From NCBI RefSeq assembly GCF_017086365.1, contig NZ_CP070969.1, positions 4,650,001 to 4,714,000 on the forward strand: a DNA stretch of 64,000 bases, in the 5' to 3' direction. This document shows, piece after piece, positions 52,211 through 61,350 of this stretch. The position numbers were made by a program, and so were the translations under genes. The first letter of the stretch is position 1. Each line of letters opens with the position of its first letter. Below the pieces are notes generated by a model. The model saw only the letters and a program-made list of their open reading frames with translations. It did not search any database and was not told the origin of the DNA. The DNA comes from Paenibacillus tianjinensis (GTDB lineage: Bacteria; Bacillota; Bacilli; Paenibacillales; Paenibacillaceae).

Positions 52211-53646
52211 AGGCCGGAGCCCAAATGCTCTTTCAGCAGCAGGAGGAACTGCCTTAGGCCCTGCTCCATCTCTGTTTCCGTCATTTGTGAATAGCAGAGT
52301 CGGATGTGCCGGGAAGGCTTCTCGCCGGAATAACAAACATCGCCGGGAAGAAAGGATATTCCTTCCTGTTCGGCCCGCGCATGCAGCCCTGCGATCCTGT
52401 CTGCTGCGGGCAGCTGCAGCCACAGGTTCAATCCTCCTTCCGGAAGGTTCCAGGTGACTCCCGGCGGGGCATGCTGCTTCAGCAGCTTTGCCGCTGTCTC
52501 CATCCGTCCCCGCAAGGCAGCCCGCAGCTGCTCTGCGTAAGCCTCATATTTCCGGGCGATGAACGGAAGTACCGCCCGCTGATTCAGCAGTGGACTGCCG
52601 AGGTCACTCGCTGACTTGGCGGCAATCAGCCTGGAGAGGATATTGCCTCCGGCGGCGACACAGGCAATCCGGCAGCCCGGGGCAATGACTTTGCTGAAGC
52701 TTTTCATATAGACTACATGCCCTTCCTCATCCAAGGATTTGATTGGCGGCGGCGGGGGCTTGCGAAAATAAAGATCACTGAACGGATCATCCTCGACAAT
52801 GAGACAGCGGTAGCTTCTGGCCAGCTCCAGCAACCGCTGTCTTCTTGTTATGCTCATAGTGACTCCGCTCGGATTTTGAAATGTAGGATTGGTGTAGATC
52901 AGCTTCGGCGGCCTCCGGTCACACAGCCTGGTCAGTACATCAATCCTCATTCCCTCATCGTCCATGGGTACAAAGATCATCTCCGCTCCCCGTCCGGCAA
53001 AAACATCGATAGCTCCTGTATAACTGGGCGCTTCCAGATATACGGTATCTCCCGGACCCACAAAAGTCCGGGCAACCAAATCAATCCCCTGCTGTGACCC
53101 GCTCGTAATCATTATGCCGGAGGCCTGTACAGAAACCCCGTGTTTTCTCAAATGCCGGGACATCACTTCACGAAGCTCCGAATCCCCCTGGAAATTCCCG
53201 TAGGAGGCCATCAGCTCAGGCTGCTCAAGTACAAGCCGGGACATCGTCGATCCAATCTCATCCAGAGGAAGCAGATCACTGTGAATGGCTGCTATATGAA
53301 AGGGGTATTGCACATTAGAGTAATCAAAATTCCGCCAAAGCTGGGCCCGGGGCAAAAAATCATCATACCCGTCCTGCCATCCAGACCCGGCTTCCTGTGC
53401 TTTTTGCGGCTTCTTTGCCACAAAACAGCCCTTCCCCTGGCTGCACAGAATATGGCCATGGCTCTCCAAATCGTCATAGGCTTTGCTAACCGTGACCTGG
53501 CTGACCTTCAAAGAGGAGGCCAGACTGCGTACAGAGGGCAGGCGCATGCCCGGCTGAAGCAGGCCGGACGTGATTCGCTGAGCCAGCGTCCCGCTGATTT
53601 GCTGCGGCAGGGACTTAGTGCTGCTGCGGACTAACTCAATATGCAT
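52207..53646 (-). CDS. MocR-type regulator (GntR HTH plus aminotransferase domain)
   Basis: 479 aa. N-terminal GntR winged helix (QISGTLAQRITSGLLQPGMRLPSVRSLASSLKVSQVTVSKAYDDLESHGHI) fused to a fold-type I aminotransferase domain with TSGSQQGIDLVARTF, YTNPTFQNPSGVTMS, EDDPFSDLYF and the PLP lysine in SFSKVIAPGCRIACVAAG. MocR proteins sense PLP or PLP-bound compounds and usually regulate the divergent neighbour, which here is another aminotransferase. GGGAGGATGG precedes the ATG. Confidence 0.93.
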   Translation of the reverse strand: MHIELVRSSTKSLPQQISGTLAQRITSGLLQPGMRLPSVRSLASSLKVSQVTVSKAYDDLESHGHILCSQGKGCFVAKKPQKAQEAGSGWQDGYDDFLPRAQLWRNFDYSNVQYPFHIAAIHSDLLPLDEIGSTMSRLVLEQPELMASYGNFQGDSELREVMSRHLRKHGVSVQASGIMITSGSQQGIDLVARTFVGPGDTVYLEAPSYTGAIDVFAGRGAEMIFVPMDDEGMRIDVLTRLCDRRPPKLIYTNPTFQNPSGVTMSITRRQRLLELARSYRCLIVEDDPFSDLYFRKPPPPPIKSLDEEGHVVYMKSFSKVIAPGCRIACVAAGGNILSRLIAAKSASDLGSPLLNQRAVLPFIARKYEAYAEQLRAALRGRMETAAKLLKQHAPPGVTWNLPEGGLNLWLQLPAADRIAGLHARAEQEGISFLPGDVCYSGEKPSRHIRLCYSQMTETEMEQGLRQFLLLLKEHLGSGL

Positions 53647-53660
53647 TTGGCCATCCTCCC

Positions 53661-53705
53661 ACTGTTATATTCAGCGCTTTACTGTTATACCGCTATGCCG
53701 TTATG
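53661..53705. promoter_or_regulatory. Overlapping divergent promoters with direct repeats
   Basis: ACTGTTATA occurs at 53661-53669 and 53681-53689, and a related GCCGTTATG at 53697-53705. On the minus strand TTGTAT, 16 bp, TATAAC can serve the MocR gene; on the plus strand TTTACT, 18 bp, TATGAT can serve the aminotransferase. Direct repeats overlapping both promoters are the usual binding pattern of MocR regulators. Confidence 0.5.
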
Positions 53706-53739
53706 ATACAACAAAATTCAATTGCGGGGAGCTTTTTTT

Positions 53740-54969
53740 ATGAAGATCAATTACGCTGATATGACAGGTCATCTCGGATCGTCAGCCGTTCGTGATATTC
53801 TCAAGGTTACACAGGGCAAGGATATCATCTCCCTGGCAGGCGGATTGCCCGGAGAGGATCTGTTTCCGGTGGAGGCTGTCCGTGAAGCCTATAACCGTGC
53901 GCTATCCGGAAGCGCCTCTTCGCTGCAATACGGGCTTACCGAAGGATATGCACCGCTGCGCGAGGCTGTAGCCGCCAGATTAACACTTCAGGGTATTCCC
54001 GTTCAAGCTGCCGATCTGCTCCTGACCACAGGCTCCCAGCAAGCCATCGATCTCTTCTGTAAAGTCCTGCTTGACCCGGGGGACACAGTGCTAATTGAAG
54101 CGCCCACTTATCTGGCCGCCCTGCAGGTATTGGGCTCTTACCGCGCTGATCTTCAGACCGTACAAAGCGATGAATTCGGTATGCTGCCGGATCATCTGGA
54201 GGAACAGCTCCGGCTGCACCGTCCCAAGCTGCTCTACACCGTGCCCACCTTCAACAATCCCTCGGGCGCAAGCTGGAGCAGGGAACGCCGTGAACGAACG
54301 GTTGAACTATGCCGGCGCTACAACGTGCTGATTCTGGAAGATAACCCCTATGGTGAAATAACATTCGATGAAACCCCGGGAGCCTATCCGCCGACCATGG
54401 CTTCCATTGACAGAAGCTCCGGCGATGACAGCTGTGTCGTGTACACCGGAACCTTCTCCAAAATCGTTGCCCCCGCCCTGCGCACCGGCTGGATTACCGG
54501 ACCCTCTGAGCTGATCCAAATGATCGCAAAAGCGAAGCAGGCCGCTGACCTGCACTCCAGTGCAATTGACCAGCGCGCCTTGCATGAATTACTTCAGGGA
54601 TTTGATATTGATGCGCATATCCGTGTCATTTCACGGGAATATCATTCACGGATGAAGCGGCTCTCCGGCGAACTGTCCGGACGGGGCTGGGAGGGAGCAA
54701 GCTTCAGCGAGCCGCGGGGCGGAATGTTTCTGTGGCTGAAGCTGGCGCCGGATATTAACACTACCGAGCTTCTTCCACTGGCCGTAGAGCAGGGTGTAGC
54801 GTTTGTACCCGGTGGAGTGTTCTATGCAGCCGATCCGCTTACGAACGCGATGCGCCTAAACTTCACGCATACCCCTCCAGCACTGGTACCGCTTGCTGTA
54901 CAGCGGCTTGAGACGGCACTGGAGAACTATACGCGGAAATCTGTAAAGGCAATGGGAACAATCGTCTGA
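53740..54969 (+). CDS. PLP-dependent aminotransferase (AAT I class, 2-aminoadipate type)
   Basis: 409 aa, fold-type I. ISLAGGLPGEDLFPVEAVREAY, LQYGLTEGYAPLREAVAARL, TTGSQQAIDLFCKVLLDPGD, YTVPTFNNPSGASWS, EDNPYGEITF, and the PLP lysine in YTGTFSKIVAPALRTGW match the LysN/2-aminoadipate aminotransferase group. The donor-acceptor pair cannot be read from sequence. ATG at 53740 after GGGGAG. It is probably the target of the divergent MocR regulator. Confidence 0.92.
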   Translation: MKINYADMTGHLGSSAVRDILKVTQGKDIISLAGGLPGEDLFPVEAVREAYNRALSGSASSLQYGLTEGYAPLREAVAARLTLQGIPVQAADLLLTTGSQQAIDLFCKVLLDPGDTVLIEAPTYLAALQVLGSYRADLQTVQSDEFGMLPDHLEEQLRLHRPKLLYTVPTFNNPSGASWSRERRERTVELCRRYNVLILEDNPYGEITFDETPGAYPPTMASIDRSSGDDSCVVYTGTFSKIVAPALRTGWITGPSELIQMIAKAKQAADLHSSAIDQRALHELLQGFDIDAHIRVISREYHSRMKRLSGELSGRGWEGASFSEPRGGMFLWLKLAPDINTTELLPLAVEQGVAFVPGGVFYAADPLTNAMRLNFTHTPPALVPLAVQRLETALENYTRKSVKAMGTIV

Positions 54970-54982
54970 AATCCGAAAAACA

Positions 54983-55018
54983 GCAAAAAAAGCGGCCTTC
55001 CAAAAGGAAGGCCGCTGT
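54983..55018 (-). terminator. Terminator after rnpB
   Basis: AGCGGCCTTCC and GGAAGGCCGCT form a perfect 11-bp stem with a 4-base loop; on the minus strand seven Ts follow. It may also slow plus-strand transcripts of the aminotransferase gene, whose T-run is weaker. Confidence 0.9.
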
Positions 55019-55059
55019 CTTGTCGTATATAAGCTTCGTACATCGCTATGAGTTGTCAG

Positions 55060-55472
55060 TTAGGAAAGTTTGCCGTAAGCCGGGTTCTGTGCTCGTTGTG
55101 GTTCAACCGGGAACTACCCTCCCACCATAAGCGACAATCATCTATCTAGGCCGTACATTACTGCACAGCTCCAGCGACCAACCTAGACACGCCTCAGGCG
55201 AAGGCTGCTCTTCCGGTAAAGGAAGCGCTGTGTCTCATTAGGTCTTGCTCCAGATGGGGTTTACCAGGAACGAAGTCACCAGCGTTCCTCGGGGTCTCTT
55301 ACACCTCGGTTCCATCCTTGCCTGTGCCGCCCGAAAGCGGCCATCGGCGGTCCATTTCTGTGGCACTATCCTTCGGCTCGCGCCGACTGGACGTTATCCA
55401 GCACCCTGCCTTGTGGAGCCCGGACTTTCCTCCCGCGGCTAAGCCGCCGGCGATTGTCTGTCAAACTTCCCG
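55060..55472 (-). ncRNA. rnpB: RNase P RNA (A-type features)
   Basis: Catalytic RNA for tRNA 5' maturation, about 413 nt. On the minus strand the P1 helix forms from GGGAAGTTTG near the 5' end and CAAACTTTCC near the 3' end; the universal GAGGAAAGTCCGGGCT core is at about 55418-55433, GTGCCACAGAAA and GGTAAACCCC lie in the middle, and AGATAGATGATTGTC and ACAGAACCCGGCTTA at the 3' side. The segment after the core (CAGGGTGCTGGATAACGTCCAG) and the 3' end resemble E. coli-type A RNA much more than the B-type of B. subtilis. Promoter and terminator are both clear. The exact ends are estimates. Confidence 0.93.
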
Positions 55473-55485
55473 AACAACATTGTAT

Positions 55486-55514
55486 ATTATACAGACTTGC
55501 ACCAGTCTGCACAA
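55486..55514 (-). promoter_or_regulatory. rnpB promoter
   Basis: Minus strand TTGTGC (55509-55514), 17 bp, TATAAT (55486-55491). The spacer together with the last -35 base contains the inverted repeat CAGACT/AGTCTG. The start point is expected just before the P1 helix. Confidence 0.75.
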
Positions 55515-55532
55515 GTGTAAAATAAAGGAACT

Positions 55533-56648
55533 TTAGAGGAACTTGAAAGGCTCTGTGTCAATTTGCGAAGCATAAACAGCGGTACTATACTTATGTTCCG
55601 CCAGTTTACTGCTCACCCACTCCGCCACATGCTCCTTCATAATCTTCTCCGCATTATGTCCCGGATCGATTAGGGCAATTCCGGCCAGGAAGGCATCCTG
55701 CGCCGTATGATAATCCACATCACCGGTCACCAATACATCAGCTCCCTTGAAGATGGCACTGTTATAGTATTTGGCACCGGATCCGCCCATCACCGCAGCT
55801 TTGCGGACCGGACGGTTTAGGTCACCTACGACACGTACATGATCCACCTTCAGCCCGCGCTTAACCGTTTCGATGAATTCACCTAATGTCGTCGGCTCTT
55901 TAAGCTTGCCTACTCTGCCCAGTCCAAGGCTCCGGCCTTTGAGATCCATCGAGTAGAGATCGTAGGCAACCTCTTCATACGGATGTGCCTTCAGCATGGC
56001 CTGGACTACCTTATTGCGGATGGAGAGCGGAACAATGGTTTCGATACGGATTTCCTCGGCACGCTCCATTTTACCCGCTTCTCCAATGTAAGGGTCGGAG
56101 CCCTCTCGCGGAACAAAAGTACCATAGCCCTCAATATTGAAGCTGCAATGGCTGTAATTCCCGATCCAGCCCGCACCGGCATTCAGGATCGCATCGAGGA
56201 CCTTCTGATGATGGTCTTTCGGCACGAATACGACCAGCTTGGACAGCTGTTCTGTATGAATATCCTTGATCGGCGCCCCGTTCTCAATACCAAGCGCATC
56301 CGCCATCCAATCATTCATTCCGCCTTCGGCAACATCAAGATTGGTGTGGCTGATATAGACCGCGATATCATTTTTGATCAGCTTTTCATAGAGTTTACCC
56401 ATAGGAGTATCGGTCTGAATTCCCTTGATCGGCCGGAAAATAATCGCATGATGGGCAATAATCAGATTGCAGCCCTTAGCAATGGCTTCGTCCACAACGG
56501 CGTCATTGACATCTAGGGCAACCAGCACGCCGCTGATTTCCTTCTGCAGACTGCCAAGCTGCAGGCCTACATTATCCCATTCTTCCGCCAGATGCTTCGG
56601 GGCAAGCTGCTCCATATAGCCAATTACAGTTTGTCCTTTGGCAAACAT
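55533..56648 (-). CDS. Nif3-like dinuclear metal protein (DUF34)
   Basis: 371 aa, the longer bacterial form with an inserted domain. KHLAEEWDNVGLQLGS, LVALDVNDAVVDEAIAKGCNLIIAHHAIIF (metal-binding HH), ISHTNLDVAEGGMNDWMADALG and, at the end, GDVDYHTAQDAFLAGIALIDPGHNAEK form the dinuclear site. It is often annotated GTP cyclohydrolase 1 type 2, though the physiological reaction is unsettled. It overlaps the end of trmK by 25 bp with a good GGAGGTG site; trmK, nif3 and sigA are neighbours in many Bacillales. Confidence 0.93.
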   Translation of the reverse strand: MFAKGQTVIGYMEQLAPKHLAEEWDNVGLQLGSLQKEISGVLVALDVNDAVVDEAIAKGCNLIIAHHAIIFRPIKGIQTDTPMGKLYEKLIKNDIAVYISHTNLDVAEGGMNDWMADALGIENGAPIKDIHTEQLSKLVVFVPKDHHQKVLDAILNAGAGWIGNYSHCSFNIEGYGTFVPREGSDPYIGEAGKMERAEEIRIETIVPLSIRNKVVQAMLKAHPYEEVAYDLYSMDLKGRSLGLGRVGKLKEPTTLGEFIETVKRGLKVDHVRVVGDLNRPVRKAAVMGGSGAKYYNSAIFKGADVLVTGDVDYHTAQDAFLAGIALIDPGHNAEKIMKEHVAEWVSSKLAEHKYSTAVYASQIDTEPFKFL

Positions 56649-57400
56649 TCCAGCACCTCCGAAATTTTCTTGATCTGCGCCCGGATTTTGCTCCGTTTCT
56701 CTTCCGCCGAATCAAGCTCTGAGCGGGACAAAGAGCCAAGAATGCCTTCCAGCTTGGCAATCTCCCCCTGCCATTTGGCGGTAAATACGGCATTCGGCTT
56801 TTCCAGCAGCCAAGGTCCCATTTGCAGCAGCATGTCCGGGCTGCAGATCACTCCTCCTGGCAGCACCCGCTCTAGGTACAGCTGCTCATTCGTCAGTCCG
56901 AAAGCATCCCCTTCAGGATAGGCTGTCAGCACTTCGTAGATTTTACCGTCCTCTTCAAGAATATGCTCGGCCGTCACTACCCAGCCGTTATTCAGCAGCC
57001 AGCGGCGCAAAATATCCTCACCTACATTCGGCTGCAACGCCAGCGTCTTCACACCCTCCAGTTTGCCGAGGGCCTGGCCGCGGCCCAATATGGCAGCGAT
57101 CAGCGATCCGCCCATTCCGGCAATCGTGATGCAATCGGCTTCACCCGGTTCAAGCACTTCAAGTCCGTCACCGCGCCGTACAGCGATTTGTTTGCCGAGT
57201 CCGGCTTCTGCAACACCTTTTAGCGCCGCTTCATACGGACCCTGATTTACTTCACCTGCAATTGCCGAAACGGCTTTTCCACTCTCTACAGCAGCTACAG
57301 GAAGCAGCGCGTGATCGGAGCCAATATCGGCGAGTCTGCTTCCTTCCGGCACCTGATCCAGCAGAAGCTGCAGCCGGTCTGATAATTTTACTTTGTTCAT
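56624..57400 (-). CDS. trmK: tRNA (adenine-22 N1) methyltransferase TrmK
   Basis: SAM-dependent m1A22 methyltransferase. 258 aa: MNKVKLSDRLQLLLDQVPEGSRLADIGSDHALLP (SAM loop), AGEVNQGPYEAALKGV, GDGLEVLEPGEADCITIAGMGG, LQPNVGEDILRRWLLNNGW, and a C-terminal helical tail. The frame is open 47 codons upstream within the preceding gene, but the ATG at 57400 overlaps the stop of that gene (ATGA) and gives the family start. Confidence 0.94.
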   Translation of the reverse strand: MNKVKLSDRLQLLLDQVPEGSRLADIGSDHALLPVAAVESGKAVSAIAGEVNQGPYEAALKGVAEAGLGKQIAVRRGDGLEVLEPGEADCITIAGMGGSLIAAILGRGQALGKLEGVKTLALQPNVGEDILRRWLLNNGWVVTAEHILEEDGKIYEVLTAYPEGDAFGLTNEQLYLERVLPGGVICSPDMLLQMGPWLLEKPNAVFTAKWQGEIAKLEGILGSLSRSELDSAEEKRSKIRAQIKKISEVLECLPKDKL

Positions 57401-58236
57401 GAGGCCACCCACGTTATCCATTTTTTTCGGAAAATAAACAGCAGAGCCAATCCGGCAGCAACCTTCACTATCAATAACAGTGACACCCAGCCCGGATAGT
57501 CCTGTCTTAACCACAATGCATCGACCTCCGGCATTAGCCACAGCGACACGCCGACTCCCAGATAGACACCTGACACACCGCTGACCTTATGGTAAAGCAG
57601 CCAGCTTAACCAGACCATCAGCACACACAGCGGCAGCCAGATCAGCTCCAGCTCCAGCATCGAGGCATCCGGACGCATTTGCCCGGAGAATCCGGCATAC
57701 AGAAGTGCCCAAAAGGCGAATCCGCAGTAGTGCAGCAAACCAATCCGCAGGGTGAAGCCCAGGACGCACCACAGCAGCCCGCAGCCCGCAATCAGCAGAG
57801 GTCTCCAAAAGTCAGGATCAAGGTCATGCAGTGCGATCAGCCATAGGCCAAAACCCAGTGTCAGCACACTGCCGACCCCAGCCAGCAGGAGGCTGATCAT
57901 ATTGTTGCGGTCCCGGTAAATGGCCGAATAACCGTAGCAGACCACTAAAACACAGAGTGCTGTTGCAAGTTGCAAAGGCCAGGGAAAAACGCTAAAATAA
58001 AGACTAATCAAGAAAATCAAGGAAATAATTCCAAAACCAAACAACCAAACTTTGATGCTTCCCTGCTGTAGATTTTGCAGCGATACCGGATTGCTGTCCT
58101 TGATCTCCGCCTCATCATTGTAGAGGTTGGTCAAGAAGTCGCAATATTGTTCGGGCAGCAGCTTGCTTCTTCTCCAGTACTGAATTTCTCTTATAATAAT
58201 TTCACGTTTTTCCAGATTCAACGGCTTATCCCTCAT
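57397..58236 (-). CDS. Polytopic membrane protein of unknown function
   Basis: 279 aa. A cytoplasmic N-terminus of about 65 residues (REIIIREIQYWRRSKLLPEQYCDFLTNLYNDE) leads to about eight hydrophobic segments from residue 67 to the end. I do not recognise the family. It lies between sigA and trmK where other Bacillales carry cytochrome or small membrane genes, and its stop overlaps the trmK start, so it is translated from the same transcript. AAGGGTG site close to the ATG. Confidence 0.75.
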   Translation of the reverse strand: MRDKPLNLEKREIIIREIQYWRRSKLLPEQYCDFLTNLYNDEAEIKDSNPVSLQNLQQGSIKVWLFGFGIISLIFLISLYFSVFPWPLQLATALCVLVVCYGYSAIYRDRNNMISLLLAGVGSVLTLGFGLWLIALHDLDPDFWRPLLIAGCGLLWCVLGFTLRIGLLHYCGFAFWALLYAGFSGQMRPDASMLELELIWLPLCVLMVWLSWLLYHKVSGVSGVYLGVGVSLWLMPEVDALWLRQDYPGWVSLLLIVKVAAGLALLFIFRKKWITWVAS

Positions 58237-58264
58237 TTCACCCTTGCGCTAGATGCTTCTCAAG

Positions 58265-58303
58265 CTAAAAGAACCTCCTGCCACCATGCAGCAGAAGGTC
58301 CGG
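58265..58303 (-). terminator. Terminator after sigA
   Basis: Minus strand ACCTTCTGC pairs with GCAGGAGGT (one wobble) around a 9-base loop, followed by TCTTTTAG. Confidence 0.7.
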
Positions 58304-58312
58304 TTATCGAAT

Positions 58313-59449
58313 CTATTCGAGGAAATCCTTAAGCCGTTTGCTGCGGCTCGGGTGACGCAGCTTGCGCAGCGCCTTGGCTTCGATCTGACGAATCCGCTCA
58401 CGCGTAACACCGAATACTTTGCCGACTTCCTCAAGCGTTCTTGTCCGTCCGTCATCCAGACCGAAACGGAGTCTAAGCACATTCTCTTCACGCTCAGTGA
58501 GCGTGTCCAGTACATCCTCCAGCTGTTCCTTCAGCAGCTCATAAGCAGCGGCGTCCGCAGGCGCCAGCGCCTCCTGATCCTCGATGAAATCGCCGAGATG
58601 CGAATCATCCTCTTCCCCGATAGGAGTTTCCAGTGATACCGGTTCCTGAGCAATCTTCATGATTTCTCTAACCTTCTCAACGGTCAGCTCCATTTCTGCA
58701 GCAATTTCCTCCGGCGAAGGTTCACGTCCCAGTTCCTGCAGCAGCTGGCGGGAGACACGGATCAACTTATTGATCGTTTCCACCATATGCACCGGAATAC
58801 GGATCGTACGTGCCTGGTCAGCGATAGCCCGTGTGATCGCCTGGCGAATCCACCATGTCGCATAGGTACTGAATTTGAATCCTTTGTTATGGTCAAACTT
58901 CTCCACCGCTTTGATCAGACCCATATTGCCTTCCTGAATCAAATCCAGGAACAGCATGCCGCGTCCGACATAACGTTTGGCGATACTTACCACGAGACGC
59001 AGGTTGGCTTCGGCCAGACGGCGTTTGGCTTCCTCGTCACCATTTTTGATCCGCATAGCCAGCTCAACTTCATCATCTGCTGATAGCAGTGGCACACGTC
59101 CGATTTCCTTCAAATACATCCGGACTGGATCGTTAATTTTGATTCCCGGCGGCAAGGACAAATCGTCATCGAAGCTGAAATCATCACCTTCGCTGTTCTC
59201 ATTGTCCTCGCTCTGCCGAAGCGGATTGGAGCCTTCTTCATCATTCTCATTGACAACCTCGATCCCGAGGTCGCTGAGCTGCTCGTAGAATTCCTCCATC
59301 TGCTCGGGGTCTTGATCAAACGGCGACAATTTCTCCATAATATCTTTGTAATTCAATGATGATCTTTTCTTGCCGTGTTCAATAAGCTGGTCCTTAACCT
59401 GATCCAGAGTAAATTCTGCTTCCAGTTCAGTATGCTGATCGTTCGCCAT
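58313..59449 (-). CDS. sigA: Housekeeping sigma factor SigA/RpoD
   Basis: Primary sigma-70 factor. 378 aa. An acidic N-terminal region 1.1 and linker ([25 protein letters not shown]) lead to region 1.2 ([25 protein letters not shown]), region 2 ([26 protein letters not shown] and [22 protein letters not shown]), region 3 and region 4 ([41 protein letters not shown]). GGGAGGAGGGAG precedes the ATG. It is 40 bp after dnaG, the usual dnaG-sigA order. Confidence 0.99.
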   Translation of the reverse strand: MANDQHTELEAEFTLDQVKDQLIEHGKKRSSLNYKDIMEKLSPFDQDPEQMEEFYEQLSDLGIEVVNENDEEGSNPLRQSEDNENSEGDDFSFDDDLSLPPGIKINDPVRMYLKEIGRVPLLSADDEVELAMRIKNGDEEAKRRLAEANLRLVVSIAKRYVGRGMLFLDLIQEGNMGLIKAVEKFDHNKGFKFSTYATWWIRQAITRAIADQARTIRIPVHMVETINKLIRVSRQLLQELGREPSPEEIAAEMELTVEKVREIMKIAQEPVSLETPIGEEDDSHLGDFIEDQEALAPADAAAYELLKEQLEDVLDTLTEREENVLRLRFGLDDGRTRTLEEVGKVFGVTRERIRQIEAKALRKLRHPSRSKRLKDFLE

Positions 59450-59489
59450 AATTCGACTCCCTCCTCCCTAGGTACATCCTGTCAAATTC

Positions 59490-61310
59490 TCACTGTCTCT
59501 CTAGGGTTATAATCTCACTTGCTATTTGTGCCGCACGTAAAAAGTCACCGGATTTCTCCGCTTGAATCATCTCTTCACGCTTTTGCTCCATCTTGCGCTG
59601 TGTAGGATATTTCTTCACTTCACGGATGCAGTCATCCAGAACCTGCGTATTCCAGTCTGGAGGTGTGTCCATCATGGATATGGCTGTAGCAGTCTTCTCC
59701 AGACGGTCATCTTGAAGCGATGACAGAAACCGGCTGATGCCGGGTGGTTTGCCTTGCGCGTAATAGGCATATAGATAAGCGGCAATTGCCGCATGATCAT
59801 CGATGTTGAACTCTTCTCCGAGGCGTTCGCCTACATAAGCGGCAGCTTCCGGATCCTGAATCATAAAAGACAGCAGGCGCCGTTCTGCAGCATGATAAGC
59901 GGGCAGCAAAGTTGGTGTCTGCACTTGCCCTTTTTTATGCCTACCATTATTCCACCTTTTGTCGTTATTATCCCCTTCGGGCATGTTTTTTTGCATCGAC
60001 GCGCGGAGTAAGTTGCAGTCCTGTTTCAAGCTATCATATGACAGCTCGAGCTCGGAGGATATTTCCCGCAAATAAACTTCCCGCTCTGTGGAGGAATGAA
60101 GCGTCGCAATAATCTGGAGTGCTTCCTTAACATAGGCTATTTTGCCGTCTTCCTCTAGGAGTATATGGTTTTTTTTCAGATATATAAGCTTAAATTTTAT
60201 GGCTGAAACCGCCGAGTCAATCACCTGCTCCATGAACCTTTCCCCGCCATGACGAGAGATAAACTCATCCGGGTCCAGTCCGCTTGGAAGCACGGCAACC
60301 TTAACCCTCAGCCCGCTATCCTCCAGCACCGGGATTGCCTTCAGCGCGGCAGCTTGTCCTGCCTTGTCGCCGTCATAGGAGAGAATGACTTCATCTCCCA
60401 GACTTTTCAACAGTGCCACATGGCTCTCCGTCAGAGACGTTCCCATTGTAGCTACACCGTTATGCACACCTGCTTCCCAGGCCGAAATGACATCGCCATA
60501 TCCTTCAAAGAGGACGATTTGCCGCGTTTTGCGGATGGATGCTTTGGACTGGTGCAAATTGTACAGAATCCGGCTCTTGTTAAATAATCTGCTTTCCGGG
60601 GAGTTTAAGTATTTTGGCTGACCGTCTCCGAGAATTCTTCCGGCAAAAGCAACTACCTTGCCCGTCCGGTTCGCAATCGGGAAAATGACCCGCCCGCGAA
60701 AACGGTCGATATAGCCCTTGCCTTCTCCTCTGGCAGACAGCAGCCCGCCTTTCTCCATTTCGGCGAGATCAAAATTCCGCTTCTCCAGGAATTGCAGCAG
60801 CGTATCCCAGCGGTCAGGAGCAAACCCGATCTGGAACTGGTCAATCATTTTGTCGCTGAAGTTTCGGGATCTTAAATAATTCATCGCGGCTGTGCCGTAT
60901 TCCGTGTTCTTCAGCAGAAAATGATAAAACTTTGCTGACAATTCATAAGCCTGAAGCAGCCGGTCCCGCTCGGGATCGGGTGGAGACAATGGCCCACCTT
61001 TGCCCTCGGGAATGGCAATGTCGCTTTCTTCCGCCATTATTCTGACTGCTTCGGGGAAGGATAATCCTTCGATTTCCATCCTGAACTTAATGGCATTACC
61101 GCCCATTCCGCAGCCAAAGCAATGAAATACACCCCGGTCAGGGGTCACGGTGAAGGAAGGGGATTTCTCCGAGTGGAACGGGCAGAGGCCCCATAAATAT
61201 TTCCCCTGCTTAGTTAGATGGACGACCTTGCCGACGGTTTCGACAATATCATGCCGAGCCAGCACGCTCTCGATAACTTCTTCCGGAATATTACCGTGTC
61301 CGCTTGCCAC
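59490..61310 (-). CDS. dnaG: DNA primase DnaG
   Basis: Makes RNA primers for replication. 606 aa. N-terminal CHC2 zinc finger with C43, H46, C64 and C67 (CPFHSEKS and FHCFGCGMGG), the central RNA polymerase domain with RFRGRVIFPI and the Toprim motifs VLFEGYGDVISAW and LSYDGDKAGQAA, and a C-terminal helicase-binding region. GTG start at 61310 with AAGGTGG. Precedes sigA by 40 bp. Confidence 0.98.
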   Translation of the reverse strand: MASGHGNIPEEVIESVLARHDIVETVGKVVHLTKQGKYLWGLCPFHSEKSPSFTVTPDRGVFHCFGCGMGGNAIKFRMEIEGLSFPEAVRIMAEESDIAIPEGKGGPLSPPDPERDRLLQAYELSAKFYHFLLKNTEYGTAAMNYLRSRNFSDKMIDQFQIGFAPDRWDTLLQFLEKRNFDLAEMEKGGLLSARGEGKGYIDRFRGRVIFPIANRTGKVVAFAGRILGDGQPKYLNSPESRLFNKSRILYNLHQSKASIRKTRQIVLFEGYGDVISAWEAGVHNGVATMGTSLTESHVALLKSLGDEVILSYDGDKAGQAAALKAIPVLEDSGLRVKVAVLPSGLDPDEFISRHGGERFMEQVIDSAVSAIKFKLIYLKKNHILLEEDGKIAYVKEALQIIATLHSSTEREVYLREISSELELSYDSLKQDCNLLRASMQKNMPEGDNNDKRWNNGRHKKGQVQTPTLLPAYHAAERRLLSFMIQDPEAAAYVGERLGEEFNIDDHAAIAAYLYAYYAQGKPPGISRFLSSLQDDRLEKTATAISMMDTPPDWNTQVLDDCIREVKKYPTQRKMEQKREEMIQAEKSGDFLRAAQIASEIITLERQ

Positions 61311-61350
61311 TTTTAGCCACCTTCATCTCTTAACAAATAAATATAATTCG

